Source: Chloroflexota bacterium
GTDB taxonomy: Bacteria; Chloroflexota; Ktedonobacteria; Ktedonobacterales; Ktedonobacteraceae
Direction of reading: 5' to 3'
Assembly (NCBI GenBank): GCA_005879655.1
Contig: VBJK01000080.1
Coordinates: 19,076 to 25,838, forward strand
Length of the DNA stretch: 6,763 nt
Shown here: piece after piece, positions 1-5,996 of the stretch
How positions within the stretch are numbered: position 1 is the stretch's first letter
Layout: each line of letters opens with the position of its first letter
The notes under the pieces: model-generated
Told to the model about the DNA's origin: nothing
What the model saw: only the letters and a program-made list of their open reading frames with translations
Databases searched by the model: none
Made by a program: the position numbers and the translations under genes

Positions 1-254
1 GCGGCAAGTCCACTGACGATGCCAGCGATGATGAATGAGAGGATCAAGCCGGGACCGGCATATTTGGCTGCTCCTACGCCGGTTAAAACGAAGATGCCAG
101 TGCCAACAATCGCCCCAATGCCCATAGCCGTGAGACTGATGGGACCCAGGGTACGTTTGAGTCCATGCTCTTGATCTCCACCTTGTTGCAAAATGAGGTT
201 CATCGGTTTCACGCGCCAGATAGCGCTGAGTGGCGTTTTTGCTGTTATTTTCAT
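1..254 (-). CDS. APC-superfamily amino acid permease, N-terminal part (runs off left edge)
   Basis: The visible 84 residues are the start of a membrane amino acid transporter of the APC superfamily, closest in feel to the cationic amino acid transporter group (YfnA/CAT-like). A short cytoplasmic N-terminus (IWRVKPM, LKRTLGPISL) leads into the first helix, which carries the family signature GIGAIVGTGIFVLTG. In known APC structures the unwound Gly-rich part of this helix binds the substrate amino and carboxyl groups. A second hydrophobic segment (GPGLILSFIIAGIVSGLA) begins before the window edge. I chose the ATG at 254 because the IWRVKPM-x-LIL stretch is conserved in relatives and must be coding, which excludes the inner ATG at 203. 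An in-frame ATG at 272 is also possible, and neither has a strong ribosome site. The gene is divergent from the pentapeptide/TIR gene. The substrate cannot be told from this fragment. Confidence 0.88.
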   Translation of the reverse strand, partial: MKITAKTPLSAIWRVKPMNLILQQGGDQEHGLKRTLGPISLTAMGIGAIVGTGIFVLTGVGAAKYAGPGLILSFIIAGIVSGLA

Positions 255-342
255 TAATACTACCCACTTCATGATATTGATTGCACGGTTGTTTGTTGTA
301 TGATACTATAAGCAAGAATGAAGATAATATCACATTGTATAT

Positions 343-372
343 ATTATAGGCAGGAATATCATTGATGAGCAA
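343..372 (-). promoter_or_regulatory. Candidate promoter for the amino acid permease
   Basis: On the minus strand a perfect TATAAT (348 to 343) sits 18 nt downstream of TTGCTC (372 to 367), a weak -35 box. This would give a leader of about 80 nt before the ATG at 254. The region is AT-rich, so a chance match is possible. Confidence 0.3.
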
Positions 373-497
373 ATATAAGAAGAAAAATATGATAAACAGC
401 TCTTTGGAAAGGTGGCTACTTAGGAATCCCTCTTCGACTAGTAGGTGTCTACCTTATGTTTCGTGTGATCATGCATATTTCATGCCTGCCAGGCACG

Positions 498-513
498 GCG
501 CAATGAATTGCGC
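498..513. repeat. Near-perfect palindrome, possible REP-like remnant
   Basis: GCGCAATGAATTGCGC forms two 7-base arms around a 2-base centre, flanked on the left by CACG and on the right by AGCTACGG. Short palindromes of the form GCGC-ATGAAT-GCGC next to a CTACGG-like string recur in dispersed intergenic repeats of several bacteria, so this may be a worn copy of such a repeat. Only one copy is visible here. Apart from this palindrome and the two promoter candidates I see nothing supportable in the 255-696 intergenic stretch. Confidence 0.35.
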
Positions 514-638
514 AGCTACGGCTCTCCTCCGCACAGAAAAATGATGTGCACCGCTCCTTGAAATCAAACACTTTCGGAGACAGTGGCACAGTTTTTTGGT
601 GGTTTGTGAGAAGGGCAGTAGTACAGAAGATCATTATC

Positions 639-667
639 TTGCTTCACTCTTCATCAACTGCTACAAT
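639..667 (+). promoter_or_regulatory. Candidate extended -10 promoter for the pentapeptide/TIR gene
   Basis: TTGCTT (639-644), a 17-nt spacer and TACAAT (662-667), with TGC immediately before the -10 box as in extended -10 promoters. Transcription would start near 674, leaving a leader of about 23 nt that contains the GGAGGA ribosome site at 689-694. Confidence 0.5.
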
Positions 668-696
668 GATGGCACAACGAACAGGTGCGGAGGAAC

Positions 697-1721
697 ATGA
701 TCGCCAACAAAGAACACGTGAAATTGCTCGGACAAGGCATAGCTATGTGGAATACTTGGCGAAAGGAGCACCCCTATGTTTTGCCAGTCCTCAATGGTGC
801 CAACTTCGGTGGAGCAACCCTTAGTCAGGTCAACCTCAGCAGTACCAATCTCAGTGGTGCCAACCTCAGCGGTACCAACCTCAGCGGCGCAGATCTGACC
901 AGAGCTAATCTCAGTGGAGCAGACCTGGCCAAAGCTAACCTTATAGGGGCTAAGCTCGGTGGAGCGGACCTGACGAGAGCGAATCTTGCCGGTGCCAATC
1001 TCAGTCGAGCGAATCTTGCCGGTGCCAATCTCATCGGTGCCAATCTCAGCTGTGCCTATTTCATCGGTGCCAACCTCAGCTATGCCAACCTTGCTGGCAC
1101 CAATCTCAACGTTACTAACCTGCATACAACGTACCTCGCTTACACCATTTTTGCGTGGGTCGATCTGAGTACTGTGGTAGGACTGGAGACTGTCACCCAT
1201 AAGGGGCCTTCCAGTGTTGATGTGAAAACGGTAAAGTTGCCGCAGGGTGACGCGCGTAGCCACTTTCTGCGGGGTGTTGGCTTTACTGATAGCTTTATTG
1301 ACTATCTGCCCTCATTGTTCACCACTGCAATCCAGTATGTCTCCTGCTCCATTAGCTATGCGAATGCGGACGAAGCTCTTGCCAGGCGTTTATGCAAGGA
1401 TCTACAGGATAAAGGTGTTCGCTGCTGGCTAGCTCCCCATGGTTTGCGCCCAGGGGATGCCCACTGCTGTCTGAGCATTCTGTCAATAGCACCTGGGTGA
1501 AGCATGAAGTGGAGGGTGCTCTCGCCAATGAGACAACTTACAATTGCAGTATCCTTTTCCCGTTGCGCTTAGATCAGGCTGTGATGCAGTTGAAGGAGGA
1601 TTGGGCCATCGACTTGCGTGTGAGCCGCCACATTGGGGACATCTCGTTGTGGAAGGATGATATTATCTATCAGCAGCGCTTTATGGAAATTTTGCATTAT
1701 TTGAAGTCGGCGAGTGTGTAG
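697..1721 (+). pseudogene. Pentapeptide-repeat protein with C-terminal TIR domain, broken by a deletion/frameshift
   Basis: The ATG at 697 follows GGAGGA and gives MIANKEHVKLL, the usual N-terminus of this family. Residues 1-30 form a short head (WNTWRKEHP). Residues about 31-157 are some 25 pentapeptide units of the A(N/D)LSG type, which fold as a right-handed quadrilateral beta-helix. Residues 158-211 are a linker (VGLETVTHKGPSSVDVKTVKLP). A TIR domain opens at about 212 with CSISYANADE and VRCWLAPHGLRPGD. After GD (base 1458) the frame is lost and the reading ends at 1500. The family sequence resumes in another frame at about 1464 (LLSEHS, then WVKHEVEGAL, SILFPLRL, SRHIGDISLW) and ends at 1721. 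Against the family as I recall it, about 49 bases are missing, covering helix alpha-B and most of strand beta-C. The Glu of WVKHE, which aligns with the catalytic Glu of SARM1-type TIR NADases, lies beyond the break, so the first reading frame cannot make it. Confidence 0.82.
787..1167 (+). repeat. Tandem 15-bp coding repeats of the pentapeptide region
   Basis: The pentapeptide helix is visible at DNA level as degenerate 15-bp units of the type GGTGCCAACCTCAGC. The exact copies of 27 bases at 977-1003 and 1007-1033, offset by 30 bp (two pentapeptides), point to recent slippage or unequal recombination inside the array. This is coding repetition, not a CRISPR array. Confidence 0.85.
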
Positions 1722-1741
1722 CACTTGAAATTATCTATGCA

Positions 1742-1876
1742 CTAGCCATTAGTGCGGTCATAAGGAGATAGAAGACCTCCAACTGATATATCTTCGTCAA
1801 TCTCTTCCCAACGAAGTCCTTTGCCTTGGATGGTAATTCTCCAATGATTTCGTTGCTCTGGGCACCCATGCAAATA
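1742..1876 (-). pseudogene. Remnant of a DUF2442-type protein (C-terminal part)
   Basis: On the minus strand the reading YLHGCPEQRNHW, then GLRWEEIDEDISVGGLLSPYD, ending in TAG at 1744-1742, resembles the C-terminus of DUF2442 proteins. Those typically read (L/R)LHATPEQRxNW...GxGIHWPxxDEDISVxGLL. The family is small, often next to toxin-antitoxin-like DUF4160 proteins, and of unknown biochemical role. Upstream in the same frame the sequence stops resembling the family: the usual VPLAWYPR stretch is not recognisable, and an intrinsic terminator for the nuo operon occupies 1911-1967. No ribosome site or plausible start precedes the conserved part. I therefore call it a 5'-truncated, decayed fragment. 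The family assignment is from memory of the motif and is moderately sure. Confidence 0.5.
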
Positions 1877-1910
1877 TTTGTGATTTGCTCTCTTCGTCAT
1901 GTCATTCACC

Positions 1911-1967
1911 AAAAACAACAGGAGCGTCAGCACCAGAAAAATCTCATTTCCCGTACTGACACTCCTG
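1911..1967 (-). terminator. Intrinsic terminator of the nuo operon
   Basis: On the minus strand CAGGAGTGTCAGTAC (1967-1953) pairs with GTGCTGACGCTCCTG (1933-1919). This gives a 15-bp stem with two G-U pairs and a 19-nt loop, followed at once by TTGTTTTT (1918-1911). It begins 26 nt after the nuoH stop codon. The opposite strand has no T-run, so it serves only transcription coming from nuoH. Confidence 0.85.
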
Positions 1968-1993
1968 CCAATCATTTAAGCCCAACACCCCCA

Positions 1994-3379
1994 CTACTTC
2001 AGTCCGCTCGCCGCCTCCGTACCAGCAGGCAATGGCACGGCTTGCGTCGGCACACCATCGCGCAATTGCACAGTCGATGCAGGACTAGCATAATGGCGAG
2101 CACGTACAGCGGGCGACTGCGCACGACGCGTTGAGGCCACTGTGACGCGCCCAACGAGCCAGATGACGCCGAAGAGCATTGCCCAGTTAACAATCCCAGT
2201 CACCACTAGGAAGAGCCAGCTCGGTACACCCTCAAGCAGCAGGTAAAGCAAGCCTGTGAGCAGGATATTACCTAGCGTCACCGGCATGAGGATCAACCAG
2301 GCAAATTGCATGAGCTGGTCGGCTCGCAGACGTGGCAGCGTACTGCGTATCCAGATGAAGACGAAACACAGCAGGTAGACCTTCAGCGTGAAGTAGCCCA
2401 TGGCGAGCAGATTACCCGCCAATCCCCAGCCGATGTTATTCAGGCCGGTCAGATAGGCAACACCAGGGCCTGAGAAACCTCCGAGGAAGAGATAGGTGGC
2501 AATAGCTGACACGATCGTCATATTACCATACTCGCCCAGGAAGAAGAGCGCCCAGCGCATTCCACTGTATTCGGTGAGGTAGCCCGCCACTAGCTCTGAC
2601 TCGGCTTCCGGTAGGTCAAATGGTGCACGATTGGTCTCGGCAAGACCACAGGTGTAATAAATAACGAGCATCAGGGGCTGGATCAGGAAGAACCAGGACC
2701 AGGGAGTGAAGCCCTCGAAGAGGAAATCTAGCACCCCATTGCCGGTCTTCATCCACGAGTTCTGGTATTGCTGAATTTGCAACAGGGAGATCGTACCAAT
2801 GCCGTCATTGGCCAGGGCGCTGGTGAGCATTACAACACTCACTAAGGCTAGTACCAGCGGCAATTCGTATGAGATCATCTGTGCAGCAGAGCGCAGACCA
2901 CCAATCAATGAGTACTTATTATTGGAACTCCAACCAGCCATCATCACGCCTACAATATCGATAGAACTCATTGCGACGTAATAGACGATACCAGTGGCCA
3001 ATGCCGTGCCAGGTATTGCAATATAAGGAGAGAACGGTAGTACTGCGAAGGATGCAATCACCGGGGCCATAAAGACAGACGGGGCAAGCAGGAAAAGAAT
3101 CTTGTCACTCATTACGACGTGAATGTCTTCTTTGAGCAGCAACTTTCCTACGTCAGCGACGGTCTGCAACAAGCCCCAGGGGCCAGTATGTAAGGGTCCG
3201 GTGCGGTCCTGCATCCAGCCCATTACCTTGCGCTCGGCGAGGATCAGGATCATCGCGCTGGTCATAATAAATCCGAAAATGGAGAGGAAGGCCACAAGAA
3301 ACTGCAAGAAGGCCCAGGAAAAGATCCCGTTCAGCAGTTGTGTCCACCATACATTATCGGCTAAAAGCATTGTAGACAT
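1994..3379 (-). CDS. nuoH: NADH-quinone oxidoreductase subunit H (complex I, ND1 homologue)
   Basis: NuoH is the membrane subunit that forms the floor and entrance of the quinone cavity where the peripheral arm docks. The 461-residue product shows the family blocks in order: ERKVMGWMQDRTGP (49-62), AGWSSNNKYSLIGGLRSAA (148-166) followed by QMISYELP, AETNRAPFDLPEAESELVAG (247-266) followed by YLTEYSG, and RSTLPRLRADQLM (345-357). About eight hydrophobic segments alternate with these loops. The ATG at 3379 has GGAG (3386-3389) six bases upstream. A GTG at 3451 and an ATG at 3403 are in frame, but lack a good ribosome site and would add a non-conserved, polar leader that overlaps an inverted repeat. 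The last 50 residues (412-461) are a hydrophilic, Arg/Ala/Pro-rich tail beyond the final helix, and the protein is longer than the usual 320-430. It is the last gene of the operon, 78 nt after nuoD, with a terminator behind it. Confidence 0.96.
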   Translation of the reverse strand: MSTMLLADNVWWTQLLNGIFSWAFLQFLVAFLSIFGFIMTSAMILILAERKVMGWMQDRTGPLHTGPWGLLQTVADVGKLLLKEDIHVVMSDKILFLLAPSVFMAPVIASFAVLPFSPYIAIPGTALATGIVYYVAMSSIDIVGVMMAGWSSNNKYSLIGGLRSAAQMISYELPLVLALVSVVMLTSALANDGIGTISLLQIQQYQNSWMKTGNGVLDFLFEGFTPWSWFFLIQPLMLVIYYTCGLAETNRAPFDLPEAESELVAGYLTEYSGMRWALFFLGEYGNMTIVSAIATYLFLGGFSGPGVAYLTGLNNIGWGLAGNLLAMGYFTLKVYLLCFVFIWIRSTLPRLRADQLMQFAWLILMPVTLGNILLTGLLYLLLEGVPSWLFLVVTGIVNWAMLFGVIWLVGRVTVASTRRAQSPAVRARHYASPASTVQLRDGVPTQAVPLPAGTEAASGLK

Positions 3380-3385
3380 GGATAA

Positions 3386-3389
3386 CTCC
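3386..3389 (-). promoter_or_regulatory. Ribosome binding site deciding the nuoH start
   Basis: GGAG on the minus strand, six bases before the ATG at 3379. The two upstream in-frame starts have nothing comparable, so this site favours the 461-residue form. Confidence 0.6.
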
Positions 3390-3394
3390 AACTG

Positions 3395-3430
3395 AGCAAG
3401 CATAAATGTGCGGGCGAGAGACTGCTTGCT
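3395..3430 (-). other. Intercistronic hairpin between nuoD and nuoH
   Basis: AGCAAGCA (3430-3423 on the minus strand) and TGCTTGCT (3402-3395) are perfect 8-base arms around a 20-nt loop. They lie just upstream of the nuoH ribosome site. There is no following T-run, so it is not a terminator. It could tune mRNA stability or translation between the two genes, or be chance. Confidence 0.35.
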
Positions 3431-3457
3431 GGCTCGTGCGCACTTTTGCACTGCTAT

Positions 3458-4609
3458 CTAGCGATCAACCTCACCCAGGACAATATCCAGGCTGCCCATA
3501 ATCGCTACCACGTCGCTCATTTTGTAACCGCGCAGCAGCTCAGGCAAGATCTGTAAATTGACGAAAGATGGCCCACGCAATTTGGCACGCCACGGATACT
3601 CGCTCCCGTCACTGATAAAGTAGACGCCCAATTCACCCTTACTGCTCTCCACCGCAAAGTATGTTTCGCCGCGCGGTGGACGAAGCGCAATCGGTGTACG
3701 CGTACAGATGGGGCCGCCTGGCATCTTATCGATGGCCACACGGCACAGGCGAATGGACTCGTAAACCTCCTGCACACGGACCTTGTAACGGGCAAAACAA
3801 TCGCCTTCGTGTCGTACCTGGACATTGACCGGGACTTCCCGATAGGCCATATAAGGTCGGTCCACGCGCAAATCCCAGTTAATACCACTTGCGCGCAACA
3901 TGGGTCCAGTCAGCCCGTATGCAGCGGCCTGTTGCGCACCAATATAGCCAACGCCTTGCGTGCGTACCTCAAAGATTTCATTGCCCGTAATCAACTGTTC
4001 CAGCTCAATCAAATTTTTATCCAACTGATCCAGGAACGCTGTACACTCGCTGAGCCAACCTTTGGGGAAGTCATGCAAGACGCCGCCTACGCGCATATAG
4101 TTGACATTGAAACGGCTTCCCGCCAGCGCCTCAAATAGCGAAAGAATACCCTCGCGGTCGCGGAAACACCAGAGCACGGGAGTAAACGCTCCCAAGTCAA
4201 GCAGATATGTGCCAACGGCCACCAGATGACTGGCGATACGTTGTAATTCATTGGTTAATAAACGCATATATTGTGCACGGCGCGGCGGTTCAATTCCCAT
4301 CGCCTGCTCAACGGCTCCTGCATAAGCCGTCTCATTTAACATCGGTGAGAGATAATCGGCATTGTCCATATAGCGGATGCCGCCCATAATCGGACGATTT
4401 TCCAGGATCTTCTCAATGCCCCGGTGCAAGTATCCTATTACCGGAGTACAGTTGACCACAGTCTCGCCCTCTAGCGCCATCACCAGACGCAACACACCAT
4501 GGGTACTGGGGTGCTGTGGCCCCATATTGAGTAGCATCTCCTGCGTCTTCGGACCTTCAGTAGCATCCGAAGCCTGCGTATATATGCCATTCTCTTGGTC
4601 TGTAGCCAT
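3458..4609 (-). CDS. nuoD: NADH-quinone oxidoreductase subunit D (complex I 49-kDa subunit)
   Basis: NuoD is the peripheral-arm subunit that, with NuoB, builds the quinone-reduction site. It is related to the large subunit of NiFe hydrogenases. The 383-residue length is normal. Blocks in order are NMGPQHPSTHGVLRLVMALEG (residues 28-48, split here as NMGPQHPSTHG and VLRLVMALEG), YLHRGIEK (60-67), DNADYLSPMLNE (82-93), RVGGVLHDFP (173-182), GINWDLR, and the C-terminal MGSLDIVLGEVDR. His37 and Tyr86 align with the quinone-contacting His and Tyr known from Thermus Nqo4 and the Yarrowia 49-kDa subunit. In the block before that Tyr the sequence is DNADY where many homologues have DRxDY. The ATG at 4609 follows AGAGGA (4615-4620) by five bases. 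It lies 32 nt after the small membrane-protein gene and is clearly part of the same transcript. Confidence 0.97.
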   Translation of the reverse strand: MATDQENGIYTQASDATEGPKTQEMLLNMGPQHPSTHGVLRLVMALEGETVVNCTPVIGYLHRGIEKILENRPIMGGIRYMDNADYLSPMLNETAYAGAVEQAMGIEPPRRAQYMRLLTNELQRIASHLVAVGTYLLDLGAFTPVLWCFRDREGILSLFEALAGSRFNVNYMRVGGVLHDFPKGWLSECTAFLDQLDKNLIELEQLITGNEIFEVRTQGVGYIGAQQAAAYGLTGPMLRASGINWDLRVDRPYMAYREVPVNVQVRHEGDCFARYKVRVQEVYESIRLCRVAIDKMPGGPICTRTPIALRPPRGETYFAVESSKGELGVYFISDGSEYPWRAKLRGPSFVNLQILPELLRGYKMSDVVAIMGSLDIVLGEVDR

Positions 4610-4641
4610 GAGTTTCCTCTTTATAACCTATTTCAATCTAA

Positions 4642-4872
4642 TTAAGCTTTTCTCCGTACTTTGCGTAGACGCAGCCAGAAACTGAACGACCACATCAACC
4701 CCATCAAAATAGCGAAGCCACACCATAACAGACGGTTCGCATCAGTTGAGTAAAAGGCAAACGAAATGGCCAATCCCCAACATGCTAATGCCACCGCAGC
4801 TGGCATAATCAATCCCTGATAACTCCCGGCGTCTAGCGACTGTCTGTCCAGTCGCTTAGAGGACTTACTCAC
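4642..4872 (-). CDS. Small two-helix membrane protein within the nuo operon, unknown function
   Basis: I do not recognise a named family. The 76-residue reading has a basic N-terminus (SKSSKRLDR) and a first hydrophobic segment at about 21-41 (LIMPAAVALACWGLAISFAF). A short polar turn (STDANR) follows, then a second hydrophobic segment at about 48-67 (LLWCGFAILMGLMWSFSFW), and a very basic C-terminus (RLRKVRRKA). By the positive-inside rule both ends should face the cytoplasm, as a helical hairpin. The GTG at 4872 overlaps the nuoC stop by 8 bases (GTGAGTAA), which suggests translational coupling, but it lacks a ribosome site. The ATG at 4806, behind AGGGA, would give 54 residues with a shortened first helix lead. 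It lies where nuoC is normally followed directly by nuoD. It is too short and has the wrong motifs for NuoB, NuoK or NuoJ. It could be a lineage-specific accessory or assembly subunit; that is inference from position only. Confidence 0.72.
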   Translation of the reverse strand: MSKSSKRLDRQSLDAGSYQGLIMPAAVALACWGLAISFAFYSTDANRLLWCGFAILMGLMWSFSFWLRLRKVRRKA

Positions 4873-5578
4873 CTTCAGGGTGTGAGGCTTCTTGGTGCGC
4901 CTCCTCCACGTAGTCACCAAAGGTATGACCAAAAGTCGGCGTGCCAGGATGCAAGCGCTCCTCCATACCTTGTCCTAACTTCTTCTGTACGACGTGCTCT
5001 ACATGCTGTTGCTGGAATTTACCGGAAACGGCCATATTTGGGTCAATCTGGGTCGTGGCTGGCGGTTTAACCGTAATGGGAACCTGCTGAAAGCCTTTGA
5101 GCAGCGGATAGCCCTCAAAATCGTCATCGAGCAACATACGGCGTAGATCGGGATGGCCGGTAAAATGAATACCGAAGAGGTCATAGGTTTCGCGCTCTAG
5201 CCAGTTGGCGGTGGGCCAGATCGAGACAACGCTAGCAACCTCTGGCTTTTCGTTAGGGATACGTACTTTAAGCTGAAGTAAATGCCCACGTGTCGTCGAG
5301 CGCATGTGATAGACCGTTTCCAGATGGTCAAGCATATCGACCCCAGAGATACAGCTTAATAAATTGAAGCCGACTTGATCGCGTAAGAAACGGCAAACGG
5401 CAACCAGATGTTCACGGTCAATCTCAAGCCCAAGATAATCGCCTCTAAGCGTTTGTAGAGCCAGGGGCTTGCCGGTCAGTTGAGCAATGGGGGCTAGATC
5501 ATGCGCCAGTGCAGCATTCTGATCGCGATATCCAGTCGTTGCGCTGGGTATATTTGTTGGGCGCGGTGCTAAAGCCAT
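4865..5578 (-). CDS. nuoC: NADH-quinone oxidoreductase subunit C (complex I 30-kDa subunit)
   Basis: NuoC is a peripheral-arm scaffold subunit that packs against NuoD and NuoB near the membrane. In the 237-residue product the signature is at about 121-150: WPTANWLERETYDLFGIHF followed by TGHPDLRRMLL, then DDFEGYPLLKGF. Most homologues have PLRKD at the last point, so PLLKG is a small deviation. Upstream, FNLLSCISGVDML matches the usual conserved strand. After the core there is a hydrophilic tail of about 75 residues ending EEAHQEASHPEGE, longer than in short NuoC proteins. I chose the ATG at 5578, seven bases after GGGAG (5586-5590). It overlaps the nuoA end by 10 bases. An in-frame ATG at 5599 would add seven residues, but has no ribosome site and a deeper overlap. 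No nuoB lies between nuoA and this gene. Confidence 0.95.
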   Translation of the reverse strand: MALAPRPTNIPSATTGYRDQNAALAHDLAPIAQLTGKPLALQTLRGDYLGLEIDREHLVAVCRFLRDQVGFNLLSCISGVDMLDHLETVYHMRSTTRGHLLQLKVRIPNEKPEVASVVSIWPTANWLERETYDLFGIHFTGHPDLRRMLLDDDFEGYPLLKGFQQVPITVKPPATTQIDPNMAVSGKFQQQHVEHVVQKKLGQGMEERLHPGTPTFGHTFGDYVEEAHQEASHPEGE

Positions 5579-5937
5579 CGAGTTACTCCCTTGCGCCATG
5601 CATAAGCCAGGCCAAGCGCGAGCACAATAATGAAGAAAGTTATTTCAAAGAAGCCAAAGAAGCTTAATTGCTTAAAAATGACAGCCCAGGAGATAATGAA
5701 GACAATATCGACATCAAAAGCTACGAAAAGTAAAGCAAAGATGTAAAAACCAAGCGGGTATTGCACCCAGGCAGAGCCAATAGGCGTCTCACCCGACTCG
5801 TACGTCTGCAATTTTTCCTTTGTTCTATTATGAGGTGCAAGCAGATTAGCAACGGTCGTCGTCATGATAACGAAGAGAAATCCCGCCGCTAGCAGAACGC
5901 CCGCATAAAGGTATCCAACAGGAGCTGGCGTAGACAC
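5569..5937 (-). CDS. nuoA: NADH-quinone oxidoreductase subunit A (complex I, ND3 homologue)
   Basis: NuoA is a three-helix membrane subunit that wraps around NuoH at the junction with the peripheral arm. Its first loop lies near the quinone site. The 122-residue product has helix 1 at about 9-33 and then the loop KLQTYESGETPIGSAWVQYP (42-61). Helix 2 is FYIFALLFVAFDVDIVFIIS, with the conserved acidic pair Asp75 and Asp77, and helix 3 is at about 93-114. The loop reads YESG where mitochondrial ND3 and many bacteria have YECG; Ser here is also known in bacteria such as E. coli. The GTG at 5937 follows GGGAGG (5945-5950) with a 7-nt gap. An ATG at 5994 would lie within a few bases of the predicted transcription start and add a non-family leader, so I rejected it. 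This is the first gene of the operon and overlaps nuoC by 10 bases. Confidence 0.95.
   Translation of the reverse strand: MSTPAPVGYLYAGVLLAAGFLFVIMTTTVANLLAPHNRTKEKLQTYESGETPIGSAWVQYPLGFYIFALLFVAFDVDIVFIISWAVIFKQLSFFGFFEITFFIIVLALGLAYAWRKGVTRWL
5586..5590 (-). promoter_or_regulatory. Ribosome binding site deciding the nuoC start
   Basis: GGGAG on the minus strand, inside the nuoA 3' end and seven bases before the ATG at 5578. It supports the shorter nuoC form rather than the ATG at 5599. Confidence 0.65.
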
Positions 5938-5944
5938 AAGCTTT

Positions 5945-5950
5945 CCTCCC
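5945..5950 (-). promoter_or_regulatory. Ribosome binding site deciding the nuoA GTG start
   Basis: GGGAGG on the minus strand, the strongest Shine-Dalgarno match in the window, seven bases before the GTG at 5937. Confidence 0.75.
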
Positions 5951-5957
5951 AATAATA

Positions 5958-5980
5958 GCCTTTGTTTGCTTAACAAAGGC
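5958..5980. promoter_or_regulatory. Perfect 9-bp inverted repeat in the nuoA leader
   Basis: GCCTTTGTT (5958-5966) and AACAAAGGC (5972-5980) flank a 5-base centre, between the predicted transcription start (about 5990) and the nuoA ribosome site. It could be an mRNA hairpin affecting translation or stability of the nuo transcript, or an operator for an unknown repressor. Which of these applies cannot be told from one copy. Confidence 0.45.
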
Positions 5981-5996
5981 CAGAAGTGCTGCATTG

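Noticed and set aside
362..544. 60-codon plus-strand open frame in the intergenic region
   Set aside because: It has a TTG start, no ribosome site and no recognisable family, and it crosses a palindrome; it looks like chance.
787..1167. CRISPR-like array
   Set aside because: The units are contiguous, 15 bp, coding and without unique spacers.
661..1263. 200-codon open frame on the minus strand across the pentapeptide repeats
   Set aside because: It is the antisense shadow of the 15-bp repeats, giving TEIGT-like periodic peptides; the plus strand gives a clear protein family.
1458..1500. Programmed frameshift joining the two TIR halves
   Set aside because: There is no slippery heptamer, and about 16 family residues are missing between the halves, so a shift alone would not restore the domain.
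1739..1755. GCACTA/TAGTGC hairpin as terminator of the TIR gene
   Set aside because: It has only six base pairs and no T-run after it.
3380..3451. Longer NuoH beginning with GTG at 3451
   Set aside because: The added 24 residues are polar and not family-like, there is no ribosome site, and an intercistronic inverted repeat lies there.
5958..5980. Rex (NADH-sensing repressor) operator upstream of nuoA
   Set aside because: The TTGTT and AACAA halves are there, but the total spacing is 15 bases instead of the 18-base Rex site.
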